A stretch of DNA of 64,000 nt from Leucaena leucocephala. Lineage: Eukaryota; Streptophyta; Magnoliopsida; Fabales; Fabaceae. Where the stretch lies: the NCBI GenBank assembly GCA_037074615.1, contig CM073520.1, positions 31,429,527-31,493,526 of the forward strand, in the 5' to 3' direction. Positions 12,344 to 25,060 of the stretch are shown in pieces. Every line of letters starts with the position of its first letter. Position 1 is the stretch's first letter. Below the pieces are notes generated by a model that did no database searches, was not told where the DNA came from, and was given only the letters and a program-made list of their open reading frames with translations. The translations under genes and the position numbers were made by a program.

Positions 12344-12375
12344 TCAAACCTCAAGCCTCACATTCCAACTCGCAT

Positions 12376-12648
12376 ATGCCAAATTCCCTCAACTTTAGAT
12401 TTCTCTTCACATCCCATTCACAAATCTTTAAATTATTATCGTCGTCGTCGTCTTCTTCTTCCAGAGATTCACCAATCGTCTCTGCAATTGTTGATGGCCA
12501 CCCGTGTAATCCCTCCAAGAATCCTCAAGAAGCTCCGTTACAACACCGCTTCCTCCTCCACCAAGCCTCTCAACTACCCCCAACCTTCTCTTTCCCCCGC
12601 CGCCGGAGCTACCGGAGCCACCGTCGCACCACCTCCTGTTTTCCTTGA
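12376..12648 (+). other. upstream ORF overlapping the ProDH start
   Basis: An ATG at 12376 opens a 90-codon frame that passes through the ProDH start codon at 12494 in another frame. Its context is weak (C at -3, C at +4). It is in the mRNA only if transcription starts upstream of 12376, which the TATA position leaves open. The peptide is Ser/Pro-rich and I see no known domain. It may lower ProDH translation or may be a chance frame. Confidence 0.35.
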
Positions 12649-14749
12649 CAGAACTTCCAACCCTCAGAAGCCACCCGCCGCCGGGCCTCTCACCGGGGAG
12701 TCTCTTCTCAATTTCAACGACGTTCAGAGTCTGTTCTCGTTCGTCCCTACGTCCAAGCTCCTCCGATCCTCCGCTGTCCTGCATGCCACCGCATCGGAAT
12801 CCATGGTGGATTTCGGAATTTGGGTTATGAAGTCCAAGCTCTTGGAGGTTGAACCGCTTCGGAACATCATTTTGGCTGCCGTTAGACGAACTTTCTTCGA
12901 CCACTTCTGTGCCGGCGAGGATGCCGCCACCGCCGCTCGTAGCATCAAAGGTCTCACCGACGCCTGTTTACGTGGCATGCTCGTGTACGGCGTCGAAGAC
13001 GCCCACGACAACGACGCCTGTGATCGTAACCTTAACGGATTCCTTCACACCGTCGACGTTAGCCGAACGCTTCCACCATCATCCGTAAGCTCCTTAATTT
13101 TCTATCCTCTTAATTATTACTTTTTAAATCAAAACAATATTCAATTTTTATTTTTATTTTGTCATTTCCGTTTCCATATCTTTCTCCATTTCTAGTGATA
13201 ACAAACAGTCTGAAAATAACCACGAGAGGTTCGGCTTTGGGCCCTCACACCCCATTTCTGCCTGAGAAAAGAGAACACGGTGGCTGGCTCGTGGCGGTGG
13301 TGGGCCCCACCTTCGGTACGGTGGCGGTGGGATACAACTGGAAAATGAATTTTTTTGTGCTTTCTGGTTTTTTCCTTGTCCCCACTTGGATCCAGAGATT
13401 TTTGTACACAAGTAGTACTTTCAATTTGGTGTGTCTGTTTCACTTCTTTAAAACGTCACAACAAAATATTTTGTTATTTTGTACCAACATTTTTCGTGAT
13501 ACAAATCCAACTAGCATGGTTATCTCTCCATGGTCCATTTTGGTGGGGCACTCTCCTTCACCTTCATGTCCCCCACATGCTAAAAAACTACAAGTTGCCT
13601 CCTGTCATCGTCCTCCTTCCTTCCTAGTCCTAGCTACTTCGTTGAGACCACCTTCGTGTCACTTTAACACCATGAACTGAACAGAACAGGACAACAACGT
13701 TAGATACTTTAATTTTATTTCCTGTAAATGCCACCCTTTTAATATTCTCTCTGAAAATATGGAGTTTTGATCTTTGTGGGTTTTTTTCTTGTTTTTGGTG
13801 ATTTCAGGTAAGCTTTGTGATAGTGAAGATCACTGCGATTTGTCCCATGAGGTTGCTTGAAAGAATAAGCGATTTATTAAGATGGCAACAAAAAGACCCA
13901 AGCTTGAATCTTCCATGGAAGAGAGAAACCCTACCAATTTTCTCAGAATCTAGTCCTTTATATCATACTCAAACGAGACCAGATGCTCTGACACCGGAAG
14001 AAGAATCTGATCTTGAGTTAGCTCACCGTAGACTCGAAGAATTATCACGACGATGTGTTCAGGCGAATATTCCGTTGCTGGTTGACGCCGAGCACACCAC
14101 CGTCCAGCCGGCGATTGATTACTTTACGTACTCCTCCGCCGTCGAGCATAACAGAGGCCAGAACCCCATCATCTTCGGGACGATTCAGACGTACTTGAAG
14201 GACGCGAAAGAGAGGTTGTTGAAGACGACGGAAGTTGCAGACAAAATGGAAGTTCCGATGGGATTCAAACTCGTTCGTGGAGCTTATATGTCAACAGAAG
14301 GTCGACTCGCTGAGTCACTGGGTCAACCATCTCCGATTCACAACACCATCGAAGACACCCACAAATGCTTCAACGACTGTTCCTCTTTAATGCTTGAGAG
14401 GATCGCGAACGGCACGGGAGCCGTCTCCGGCGGGGCGGTGGTTCTGGCGACGCATAATGTGGAGTCCGGGAAGCTCGCGGCGGCGAAAGCGTGGGAATTA
14501 GGGATGGGGAAGGTGAATCATAAGCTTGAATTTGCTCAATTATATGGAATGTCGGAGGGATTATCGTATGGATTGAGCAACGCAGGGTTTCAGGTGAGTA
14601 AGTATATGCCGTTCGGACCGGTGGAGATGGTGATGCCATATCTTCTGAGAAGAGCTGAAGAGAACAGAGGAATGTTAGCTGCTTCTGGGTTTGATAGGAA
14701 GCTCATGAGCATGGAACTTGGAAGAAGACTCAAAGCTTGTGTCTTCTGA
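12494..14749 (+). CDS. ProDH: proline dehydrogenase, mitochondrial (two exons)
   Basis: This flavoenzyme oxidises L-proline to pyrroline-5-carboxylate in mitochondria and passes electrons to the respiratory chain. The exons are 12494-13084 (197 codons) and 13808-14749, joined in phase 0, giving 510 residues; Arabidopsis ProDH1 is about 499. I chose ATG 12494 because MATRVIPPRILKKL begins an Arg/Ser-rich mitochondrial presequence. Family motifs are LRSSAVLHA and FDHFCAGEDA in exon 1, then SSPLYHT, LLVDAEHT (about 288-294), FKLVRGAYM (350-358), ATHN (411-414), FAQLYGM (439-445), YMPFGP and YLLRRAEENRG (475-485), the last forming substrate-site arginines. The donor GTAAGC and acceptor TTTCAG are canonical. 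The frame is intact. Exon 1 and exon 2 are much more GC-rich than their surroundings. Confidence 0.95.
13085..13807 (+). other. ProDH intron
   Basis: A 723-bp intron from GTAAGCTCC to GATTTCAG. The first bases of the intron, GTAAGCT, recur exactly as the first bases of exon 2 (13808-13814, coding Val-Ser), so the intron is flanked by a 7-bp direct repeat. A GC-rich block at about 13225-13335 stands out inside the AT-rich intron. I recognise no element in it. Confidence 0.85.
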
Positions 14750-17700
14750 TTCTGAAATCAAATCCCGGAAGACAAAAAACTAGTGACGACGATGATGATG
14801 AGAATAATGAGCCGGAATGTGTTTTTACTTGAGATTTAGAATGAGAAGAAAGTGAAAGAGGGCAGATTTGTTGTGTAATTCATGTAAAGATTTGTTGGAC
14901 AGTTGATGAAATTGGTCCCTTTCTCTCTCTTGCTCTCTTTGAGTTTTCAGGTGAATTAATTTGAGATTGTTGTACGTAGTTATATGTTAATATCAACCAG
15001 CCTTTGTAAAAATTGTGCATTATTAATTATGTTATGTCATGTGCTTTTAAGGTTGATTAGACGAGTAAAAATTATGTCTATCATTAGATTAAAAAAAAAC
15101 GGTGGAAAAATAATATTTTATAATTTTTTTCTATTTTACATTTGACGAATGTCCATCTATTTATTTTTATGTAATATTAATTAATATCATAATATTTTAA
15201 AACATCAAACCTCAACCATTTAATTCAATTTTCAATCCAAAAATGGAGATGGGCGAGAAGAAGAAAAATAGAAAGAAAAAAAAAACAGGAGATAATCCAG
15301 ATCCTTTTGTTCCTTGGAAATTGTCTATTATTTAGTGAATTAAAATTAGAATAGAGTTGAATGTTTGAAGATCTTATCCAATTAAGTTTGGATATGTATG
15401 ACATAAAAAATAAAATCTTTTACAATAGTTGTTCAAATTTACATTCATATAATACTAGTTATAAATTTGTCAACATAAGAATTTTCTATTGTTAGATATT
15501 CCGAGTCAATCTTTGAATTTTTGACTGAATTTAGTTAGAGGACTGCATGGCGAAGTGATCGTGTTGTTTGTTCATATCTCCACGTAATCTATTTTTATAA
15601 TTTGTATGGCTCATATTTATTGGACAATTTCAAGAGAAAAGAGTAAAGTCTTGAAACAAGAACTTTTAGTTTCAAATGAAGGAACATTCAAGTCTTAGCC
15701 TCTAATTTTATCTGATAAGATAAGGCGTTTGTCGGAATAGGCTTGTAGGGCCAGGATTTTGACATTTGGGATTTAAACCCTTTGATGTGATCGTGAGGAA
15801 AATAGATCCAGTAAATTCCAAAAGTTCAAAACTGATCCATGAATTTTATTTTTATTATCAAAATAAATTTAGTTTTCTGACATTTAAATTTTTAAATTTT
15901 TAGATTATCCTAATTCAATCCTTAATATACTACTTTGGTTGAAGATTTAATCTTAATATTAAATATAAAATTTATATCCTATATGATGTAGACTTCTATT
16001 ACTATAAGCCTATCTAGATAGATTTTTAAAAAATAATTTATAAAAAATATTAGATAATTTTTAGAATTTTTTTTTTAAATAAGAGCTTATAGAAAAATTA
16101 GTTCTGAATAAATGAGTATTTCAATAATTATTATTATAAAGCCTTTTGTTATTAAAAAATTATTAAAAAGAGTATAATTTTATTAAAAATATGATGGAAG
16201 ATAGAGGAAAAATAATATAAATTTTATTAAAAATATGATGGAGGAAAGAGGATAGAGGAGAAAGAGTATAAATTTTATTAAAATAAATTTATGGTAAAAA
16301 CTAGAGATTTCTCTTATGTATTGCCTATATGATGTGATTAGAAATTTAAAATATTATAAAATTATTTTATAGAATTACTGTTTAATTATCATCATAGGAC
16401 TCAAAATCTTTAAAAAAGTAAAGTGTAATTACTTATTGAGATTATTGATTAGGGTATATAAATAAATAAATTAAAAGTATTAAGTCGAATAGACCTAAAA
16501 ATATTTTTAATTGAATTGGGTATTATAATATTTTAATATTGATAATTTTTAGTAATTTTTTATGTATTATTTTTTTAAAAAAAATAATCTGTTGCTTTAA
16601 AAAGTTGAATAAATTTGTGAGATTTATCAAATAATTTTAAATCAAGTCAATTTGTTCCATTTTTCCACAAAGGCGTGCGATTGGTTAATAAAGAACATTA
16701 AGTGAAGGTGACTCATTTCCAATTAAAATTTCACCTTACTCACATTGAAAGGGACAAATTGTGAATTATAAATATCGATTCAGATGGTTATGGTTGCAAA
16801 CTAAAAAATTACATTTGAAACTTCTATACTTTTATCTACAATTAAGACTGACGAATTTACAACTTATTTTTCAAACCTTTATTTGCTTAAAAAAATAATT
16901 AGCTGTTATCAAATAATATTTATAATAAAAATATATAATTTAATAAAATTATTAAGTAGTATATTTTAATTAATAAATTATTTAAAGATTTAATTATATT
17001 AATATGATACAATGATATAGTCCGCCGATTTTATTTAGCGAAATAAGGTTTGTTTTACTTATTATAACTGCTATTAGGTAATTCTTCTAGGGCTTAAATA
17101 TTATTATTTCTTTTCTTTTTATGAATATATATTATAAGAAAATAAATGTGAATGTGATTAAATAAGAAATTCATGCGCTTGACATCCAACAATAAAAAAA
17201 AAGGTAGAATCTTTTATCATAATTCATGCAGATTATTCCATGGAATGGTCAGAAAAAGATCATTATGCTTTCTGATTAGTGGGGTATGCAAATATGCCAT
17301 CTTACTTTATTTCAAAAGCAATGTTGGATTTGAATAATCAAGAAACCCAAAAAATTAGGCATGACTATTTCCTTTAAAATACACGAAGGTTGGAAATTAG
17401 GCATTATTATCTGTTTGTGTGATGGAAATTTAATTTCATTTATATTCTTAAGAAAATGTCATTTTCTTTGTCTTTTTTAATTGGCTGCTTGTGGAGTGTG
17501 ATTCTCATGGAAATGAATGCGGTCCCTCCAATTGATATGGAAATCCACATTATATATATAAAAAAAATTGAGTATTAAATAATAAAATTAAACTTTGTCC
17601 AATTGTTGAATAATTGAATGAGATTTTAATAAATTATGATTTGTTGTTATAATTAATAAAGATACAACTCATATCATATAAGAATATACATTGGAATCAC

Positions 17701-19006
17701 GATATATGATCACTTTATTTATAAGTAACGCATAAATACCTTTTAAAAAATGTAATTTTATGATTGGCGATAATATTTTTATTAAAAAATTATTTTGTAT
17801 TTATTTTTAAAATAAAAAGAAAAAGAATCATATATTACTTACATTAAAGTTTAAACTACCGATATGGTTAGTGGCTTAAACTTTAACGGTAGGTTTGATC
17901 CGATAGAAGTTTTTTCATGCAAGTGAAAATTGAAATAAAAATAAAATTAAGTTAAAAATAAATTTTAAAAATTTATTTAATAAATTAAAAATAAATACAT
18001 AAAAAATAAATATGATGAATATTAATCCAAGAAATGATTTTTGTTGGTATGCGAGTGAAGGCAGCATATGGTGAGCTACGCATGTGGTAGCAAGCAGCTA
18101 GGGCAAGTGTATGCCAATTGTCAACATATATTTCTGCAAAAAAGGACAAACACGTGCAATTCATTTCATTCTCAACTACCACGGATCCTCTTGTGAGATA
18201 CCAAAACATGTATTCCACATGCCAAATTGAGTAGGTTTTGCCTTCAAACCTCGATTAATTATTCTTCCCAAATCAATTTAATTTTTTTTAATATATGCTT
18301 ATGTGCATCTAATATTTTAATTTATACAAATTCATGCATAGGACATATTTCATAGAATGGCGTTAGGAAAAGGAACAAGGAAGCATGTGATTGCTTAGGG
18401 GAAGAATCTAGCTAGGCGGAAATGACAGTTAGGTCCTACAGAATTATTTAATGATAATTAAGTCCTGATAAAATTATCTGAAAAATAAGTTGCAAATATC
18501 GATTGAGACAGTTGTAAATTTAGAAATCTCAATTGTAGGTATAGCGTTTAAGTTTTTAATATCATTTTCAGTTTGTAACTGATATTCTTGTTCACAATTG
18601 TTAAAATTAATATTTGCAACTCATTTCTTAGATTATTTTTTGAAGAATTACTGTGACATCTCAAATAAGTAATTTAATTATCTAAAAATTTTATTAACAA
18701 CTAAAAAGTTAATAATAAAATATTTTAATGTAAAATATGACGAGAGGTTTATGTTGTTTAACGTTTTTTTATAATGAAATCTCTTTTTTATAACCTCATA
18801 ATAATTTTTTTATATTTTTTTGAGATCTAGTTGTCATTAATTTAATTGTTTGGATTAGTTTTTAGAGAATAGATTATGGGAAGAATATATTCTGGAGAAT
18901 AGATTTTGGGAAGAATAGATTTTGAGAATAGAGATATTTGGGTGATTAGTAATATAATCACTTTTTATATTGATAAATTACTAAAAAGGGTATGATTTAA
19001 TTAAAG
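14750..19006. other. ProDH 3' flank and AT-rich intergenic region
   Basis: The ProDH 3' UTR probably occupies the first 200-300 bp (TTGTGTAATTCATGTAAAG and later TTGTAAAAATTGTGC). The remainder is AT-rich, without a credible gene. At about 16010-16310 there are purine-rich direct repeats (AAAAATATGATGGA plus AAGAGGA/AGAGAG) similar in style to those at 19 kb. Confidence 0.55.
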
Positions 19007-19350
19007 TATGAGAGAGGAGAGAGGGTACAGAAGAAGTATGAGAGGAGAGAGGGTAGAGAAGAAATATGAGAGAGGAGAGAGAGTAGAGAAGAAATATGAG
19101 AGAGTAGAGAAGAGAGAGGAAAGCTGAGATATGGTGAAGAAAAAAAATGAGAGAGGAGAGACGATATAAAAAAGTAGGGGTAATATAGTAATTGGATAGT
19201 CTATAAGCTCTTTTACTGTTCTAAAAGTTATTTTCAGTAATTTATTTAAAATCATGGTTTTTAATTTTGGATAAAAATGACTGTTTATTTTAAATTTTCT
19301 TAAATTGAGATTTTGCCCAAAATTAATTTTTTAAAGTGGCTCCCAAACAA
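18845..19350. mobile_element. possible non-autonomous DNA transposon
   Basis: The left side has GTTTGGATTAGTTTTTAGAG and the right side GTGGCTCCCAAACAAGC, a weak inverted match of the TTTGG/CCAAA type common at plant MITE ends. The core is the purine-rich minisatellite. No target duplication was found, so this is tentative. Confidence 0.3.
19007..19165. repeat. purine-rich minisatellite
   Basis: Units starting with TATGAGAG begin at 19007, 19037, 19065 and 19095 (periods 30, 28, 30). Each contains GGAGAGAGGGTAGAGAAGAA with small changes. The array then decays into GAGAG-rich sequence. The strand is almost purely A and G. Confidence 0.85.
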
Positions 19351-20159
19351 GCATTAAATGTCATTCCTATGAGAATCTATACTTTATTACAAAAAGCAAC
19401 GATTTTGTTTGAATAATTAAGAAAACAAAAAAAAAAATAGGTACGACTTATGTGATGGGAAATTACTTTAAAGTTGAAAGAAATAGACTTAATTATCAAA
19501 AAGTCTCAAATATTATAAATTTATTATTAATTTATATATTAAAATTTATTATTATTAGATCTCAATTATTATTGAGATTTTTAGTAATTAAATTCTTTAT
19601 TTAGGATATCTGGAGCACAAAAGTTATTTTTATACTGCTCATTTTAATGTATTGTTGGCTTTCTCTGTGATGGAAATTTCAGTTCATATCCTCAAAAAGG
19701 ACCTCTAACTTTTTTCTTTAAGTAAAAAAATATTAAATCTTAAAATTAAATATGAGGGATGTTATTTGATGATTTGATGAGAAGAAAAATCAGAACACAC
19801 AGAGAAAGCCAACTACCAACTTGTGGGGGGCTGTTGCTTAGAGGGCATTCCAACATATATTTCTACGAAAAGGACAAAGACATTAAATTAATTTCACCTA
19901 ACCAACCATCCTACACTCAGAAACAACAAGACAAAATTATCTCATCATTTTAATCTTTGAGTTTTGAAAGCAACTACCACTAATGCATATATGCCCAATT
20001 GAGAGTGTAGGCTATACCTTCAAATCTTAATTAATTATTAAAAAATAATAATAATCGACCTAAAGTGCACACCAAACTTGAGTCTTCTTTTAAAACAACA
20101 ATTTTGATAAAATTGGATCATGGGGTCATTGGGGTTGAGTTAGGTTTTAAACCTCAAAT
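19351..20159. other. intergenic, nothing recognised
   Basis: AT-rich DNA with no conserved reading frame or repeat boundary that I can support. Confidence 0.5.
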
Positions 20160-20177
20160 AACGTTTATAAAGATATT

Positions 20178-20396
20178 TTTTTTTATACAAATAAGGGTTA
20201 AACCCAAGTTACAATAAAATTAACTATGGCGAAACAATTCACATCTTCTCTCTATACACTAAACTCTCCAAACTAGGGGGACAATTATCCAAAAAATATG
20301 ATTTAGATAACCCTTGTTTCACCAATGAATCAACAACCTGATTAAATTTCTTTGAAGTATATTTGATATGGACTTCCATTCAAGTGTATTTGATTA
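20178..20396 (-). mobile_element. 5'-truncated LINE, 219 bp
   Basis: The insert is bounded by a perfect 18-bp target duplication, AACGTTTATAAAGATATT, at 20160-20177 and 20397-20414. It has a T-rich left end (20178-20184), which is a poly(A) tail on the minus strand. The minus-strand frame reads EVHIKYTSKKFNQVVDSLV, then KQGLSKSYFLDNCPPSL, and ends in a stop. This resembles the C-terminal end of the RNase H domain of plant non-LTR retrotransposons (the N.VAD.LAK.G pattern). It shows typical target-primed insertion with strong 5' truncation. Confidence 0.88.
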
Positions 20397-20414
20397 AACG
20401 TTTATAAAGATATT

Positions 20415-21549
20415 ATTATAAGAGTAAAAGTCTAAATCTACGTAAAAACTTTCACCTAATATATGCCCAACAACAAAATCAGACTAAAAATGGCATGTCC
20501 TCTAAATTAGGCCAACGTCAGTTACTTTTTGTAATGTGATCCACATTATCTTTATGGAAGTACCAAAATACCCTTTATTCGAAAATGGTAAATATGTAAA
20601 GATACCCTTAAACTTTACCTAAAATGCGTTAAATACCATGTTTTTCAAATGTGTAAAAATAGCATGGGCCTTATGGGTACTTCTGTGCCTAAAAGAATGT
20701 ATAGTATTGGACGCACACCTAATAAAAGTTTATAGAAGAATTTGCACATTAACCCTGGTTAGCGTTCAGAGTTTTTTTTTTTATTAACAATAGAATTTGA
20801 ATCCATATTTAATGGGATAAGAGAGGTATCGTTGTTAAATGAACTAACTTTCATGGCCCTAACTCGAGTTTTTAAATTCATCTTGAGTTGGAAAAATTAG
20901 ATCTAAGCACAGTCGTTTAAGTTATTAATCTATTATTTTTTGAAAGTGCAAACCATGAACTCCATTTGTTTATATAAGGCATGTGGTCAATGAACCTGAC
21001 TTGTCAATGATCTGAATCTCTCTCAATATTAAAATACCGCTAGTAAATAAGTAATCTTTAAGTTATCTTTCAAGTCATGAAACTTTTTTGGTTATTAGCC
21101 TTTGAGAATCAATTCATATAACTTAGTAAAAAAATTGATTCCTCATTTTTCATATTTTTGGGGGGAAATAAAAAAAAAACATGAATCGATCCTTTTTCAA
21201 GTTGATAGATTGACCAATTTTACACTTAATTAGTCTATATGAGTTTGGAGATTTTTTTTTTCTTCCAGATGTGTATTATTTTATTTACTGTTAAGCATTT
21301 TGCAATTACATAAATCAAATATATAAAATAAAATACTTCTTCTTCTTCTATCTTTAATGTAACATCTATTTATCTATCTCTCTAAAATAGTTTTTGGTAA
21401 AATTATATTATATATCATATTATAAATTAAACAAAATTAATTTGAAAAAATGATTAATATGAGATGAAATGTAAAAAAAAAAATCTTATATTAGAAATCA
21501 AAATTAAAATTTATCCCTAAAATAGATTCTATATTTAGAACCAAAAAAT

Positions 21550-21591
<42 letters not shown>

Positions 21592-22375
21592 CTCAGGCTC
21601 ATAGCTAAACAAAGTCATGGAAGTATGATATATATATATATATAGGCTGAGGCTCATAGCTAAACAAAGCCAATCGACACATTGTTAGGCAGATGGAATA
21701 GTTTCCATTGAGTCTTAGTCAATACTATTGAGTCATAAGGCTAATGATTTGCTCAAAATGAACAAGACATATGAGAAATGTATTACATTTGTTTTCCACT
21801 TTCGCCTTGGCGCTGCATAGTAAAGAAACCCCACAATGGAATTATTATTCACAACATATATTCCTAAACAATTTGAACGCATTATTTAGTTCGTTAATCT
21901 TTTAATGGTAAAAAATAAATGACAGTGAACTTTTTTAATAGCTATTATTATTATTATTATTATTACTACGGAATTGGTTTTATTTAATGAATCTTGAAAC
22001 TAAATCAATCAATTATTTAAATATTTAATAATAGGATTAAAAAAAAGTATTAGATAATAATGGATAGTATAAAAAACATTCCAAACCATTTAGTTTTGAC
22101 GTGTCATTTGTGCTTTGGAACTAATACTCGATGGTTTTTAATCGTCAGATAAAATTACCTTATTTACCTGTCTAGTTTGTTTAAAAATAACTCTAAAATA
22201 GAATGGTTTTATTCTTTCTTTCTTTTTTTAAAAAAAAAGAATTACATTGTATGGAATAGGCCATGGGATTTTTGAGGATATATTATTGAAAAACAAATAG
22301 TTGCGACAATGAATGGGTAGCAAATGATATAAGTGAATAGCTTAAATCTAATAAGAAAGTGTTTGGACTAAAAAC
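20415..22375. other. AT-rich intergenic region
   Basis: No credible gene. It contains an (AT)n run at about 21553-21588, the short duplication noted separately at 21590-21670, and an (ATT)n run at about 21943-21965. Confidence 0.55.
21590..21668. repeat. short tandem duplication around (TA)n
   Basis: The motif GGCTCAGGCTCATAGCTAAA followed by CAAAG at 21591-21615 recurs at about 21643-21668 as GGCTGAGGCTCATAGCTAAA followed by CAAAG. Each copy follows an (AT)n run, which suggests slippage or unequal exchange at the microsatellite. Confidence 0.75.
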
Positions 22376-22658
22376 GTAGTCTAAATCTAACATATTTAGA
22401 CTATGTTTGGATACTCTTTTTCTTTTTAACAGAAAGTATTTGGATACTTTTTAAAATCATATTTTTGAGAAAACTATCATAATATTTTATAAAATTCAAT
22501 CATTTATATATTTTAAAATTATAGTTTTAAGGTTGAAATCATGATTTTCTATCAAGTTAATTTTTTTAACTCCTCCATAAACTATTCTCAATTAAAATTA
22601 TTTTTATCATTTTTTTAGAAGTTATTCTCTAAAAATTAACCTAAATACGACCTTAGAA
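22376..22658. mobile_element. MITE-like element
   Basis: TTTAGACTATGTTTGGATAC on the left is matched inversely by CTAAATACGACCTTAG on the right. The core is AT-rich without coding capacity. The TTTGGATA end type is common among plant hAT and Harbinger MITEs. The target duplication is not clear. Confidence 0.35.
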
Positions 22659-24043
22659 TAAAGCATTTAATGCAACCCAAATTCTTCTAAAGTAAGTTAT
22701 ATTTAGATAATAAATTTGGTTTAAAAAAATATTTATATTATAGATTAAAGAGAGAGTTAAAAGAAATATTTATGTTATATTTAGCTGTCTATCAGAAAAT
22801 AAAAGTAGGTGGGCTTCATCCCATTTGTAAACACAAAGCAAAAGTGAAATTTACATGCAACTTGGAAAATGACCTTTAAGAAAACCATATGCACTGAAAC
22901 ATGATTCCCAAACGACAAAAAATTAAAGTCTAAGATTTTGATTCCGCCGCCCGCCATGGAATAGATTCTTTTACATTCCTCAGATTCCAACGTTTGACGC
23001 CGACAATTCCAAGTTCTGACGCCGAATCATGTGGTGGTGTTTAATATTCTTGGAATCTAAGATCCTTGGAATTTGCCAGTTTCCAGTCATGTGTGAGGAG
23101 GGAGATTCCACATGCGAAATTCATATGAAATTCAAATGTCAGAGAGAATCTTGACTAAGCAAGAGAGATAAGTTATAAACGCAGAAGGTAATGATGCTCT
23201 GAATCTGAATCTAAATCTAAAGACTGAACTTTTTATTGGTTTATTAATTAAGCAGCAAGATGAAAAAAAAAATACTTTATCATTTAATATAAACCACATT
23301 ATAAATTTTTTAAATATTTAATATGATTTTTGAGAAAATTGGTGAAAAGTTTATATCTAAAAATTTTAATAGCCAAAAAGATCTAATATATTTTAATATA
23401 TAAAAAATAGTGATACAAAAATTTCATATAGAAAATGTACAAATACTCAAATTCATATTTTTTTTACTGATAAAATTTGTAACTAGAAATTTTTGTATAA
23501 TTGTTTTTATAAAAATGTGTCTCATATATATAACTACTCCACTTTCTATTTTCAATCAAGAGTGATAATCATTAATTCAACTACTTCATAGGAGATATAA
23601 TAAAAAGATAAAATACAGTTTTAAACATACACTAAACTATTTTTGGATATGTGTGTCTAACTTCAGATGTTGCTTACATTTGACAAAAAGAGCATAACGT
23701 TTTATTTAAATAATTGGAGTGACACTCTCAATTAAACAAGATACAAGCTTTTAATTTGGATAGGTGAATTTAGAAGATATATTTTTTTAAGAAAATCATT
23801 TTATCATATTGTGCAAAGATTCTTTAATTTTTATTTTATATAAACATTTTGTTTAATTTTTTATCCCCTAATTGTTTTTTAACACGTATTTCTAATTATA
23901 TAATAATTTTATTTTATTTTATATTTTATAATAATATATTTTTATTTTTCATAATATGTTTGATTAAATTCGTAAAATTATCCGGCACAAAAAATTATAA
24001 AAATTGCATTAATTAAAATAGAATAATATAATTAATGGGGATT
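22659..24043. other. intergenic, nothing recognised
   Basis: Mostly AT-rich. A less AT-rich patch at about 22780-23180 has no recognisable protein. Confidence 0.5.
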
Positions 24044-25060
24044 AGGTTTAGTAAAAGGGGCTAGTCCCTCACAAGTGGTAAATTAAAGTTTATATATATG
24101 TTAAGAGATGTGAGTTATTTAAATTTAGTATAAGATAGAGACTCGAAAAAAATTAGTTCTAATAAAAATATACATACATTTAGCCAAAAAAGAGAGAGAG
24201 AATAATGTACAAGTTAATTTGTTCTATGAAAAAGTATTCATATATAGAAATAGAGAATATATACAAAATTTTAATTAAATTTATGAAAAATTTGTATTAT
24301 TGTTCTAATTTTCGGCAAGAAGACCAGAATTATGAACTTGCTTTTTGCCCAAACGGGTAGGCTTGACTGATTCCCACATAATGACTGTTTTTTTATGAGC
24401 CCAAGTAAAACTAATGAAACCCATTTTACGGGCCCGCTATTTCTAATCGGAAGTCGCTCTTTCAACAATCATCTCGATACCAACGCATTATTCGTTCTCA
24501 TATATGAAGGGATAAAATATATAATTATTTAGAGTATATTTAATTTTTAGAGAGTATCACTTTTTTATGGTTCCAGTTATAATATTTGGAGAGACATCCT
24601 AACTCATAGGTACCTAACTTGAGGGTAATAGGCGGCACATCCTGCCTGATATTGGTATCGCCTAGGAGGAAGGGAGACTTCACTCTACCTTTAGATCGTG
24701 GATGAACCCAACCATTTTCTAAAACATTTTGTACCAAACAAAATCTCAATACCGGCACGGTTAAATTTAGCGGAAGAGATCAGTCCCTTACAATATGGTT
24801 AGTTAATATTTAAATTTTTGTTAGAAGATGTGACTACATTTATTATCAATCAGTGTCTCAAATAGAATTATTTCCAATAAGAGGATACTTATATTTAGCA
24901 AAAAATATTAACAGTGTTATGTCTAACGGAATGAGTTAGTCTCTTACAATGTAATAAACAAATATTTGAATCCTCGCTAAGAGATGTGTCTATATTTAAT
25001 ATCTGACCGTGCCTTAAATATAGCTGCTTCTAATAAGAGGATTCATGTGCTTGTAAAAAA
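24044..25060. repeat. three copies of a ~135-bp dispersed repeat
   Basis: Copies lie at about 24044-24180, 24764-24900 and 24925-25060. The shared order is a GCGGA-like start, AGTCCCTTACAATRTGGT, a TTTGAATCC-like block, AGAGATGTG, TCTCAAATA and TCCAATAAGAGGAT. The TTTGAATCC block resembles a Pol III B box, so a degenerate tRNA-derived SINE is possible, but no clear A box or tail is visible. Copies 2 and 3 are the most alike. Confidence 0.5.

Noticed and set aside
12428..12904. 158-codon open frame antisense to ProDH exon 1
   Set aside because: It lies opposite a strongly conserved exon, is Gly/Glu/Ser-rich as expected from the complement of a GC-rich coding strand, and matches no family.
14370..14639. 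89-codon frame antisense to ProDH exon 2
   Set aside because: It is a shadow of the conserved coding strand and Pro/Ser-rich, with no independent support.
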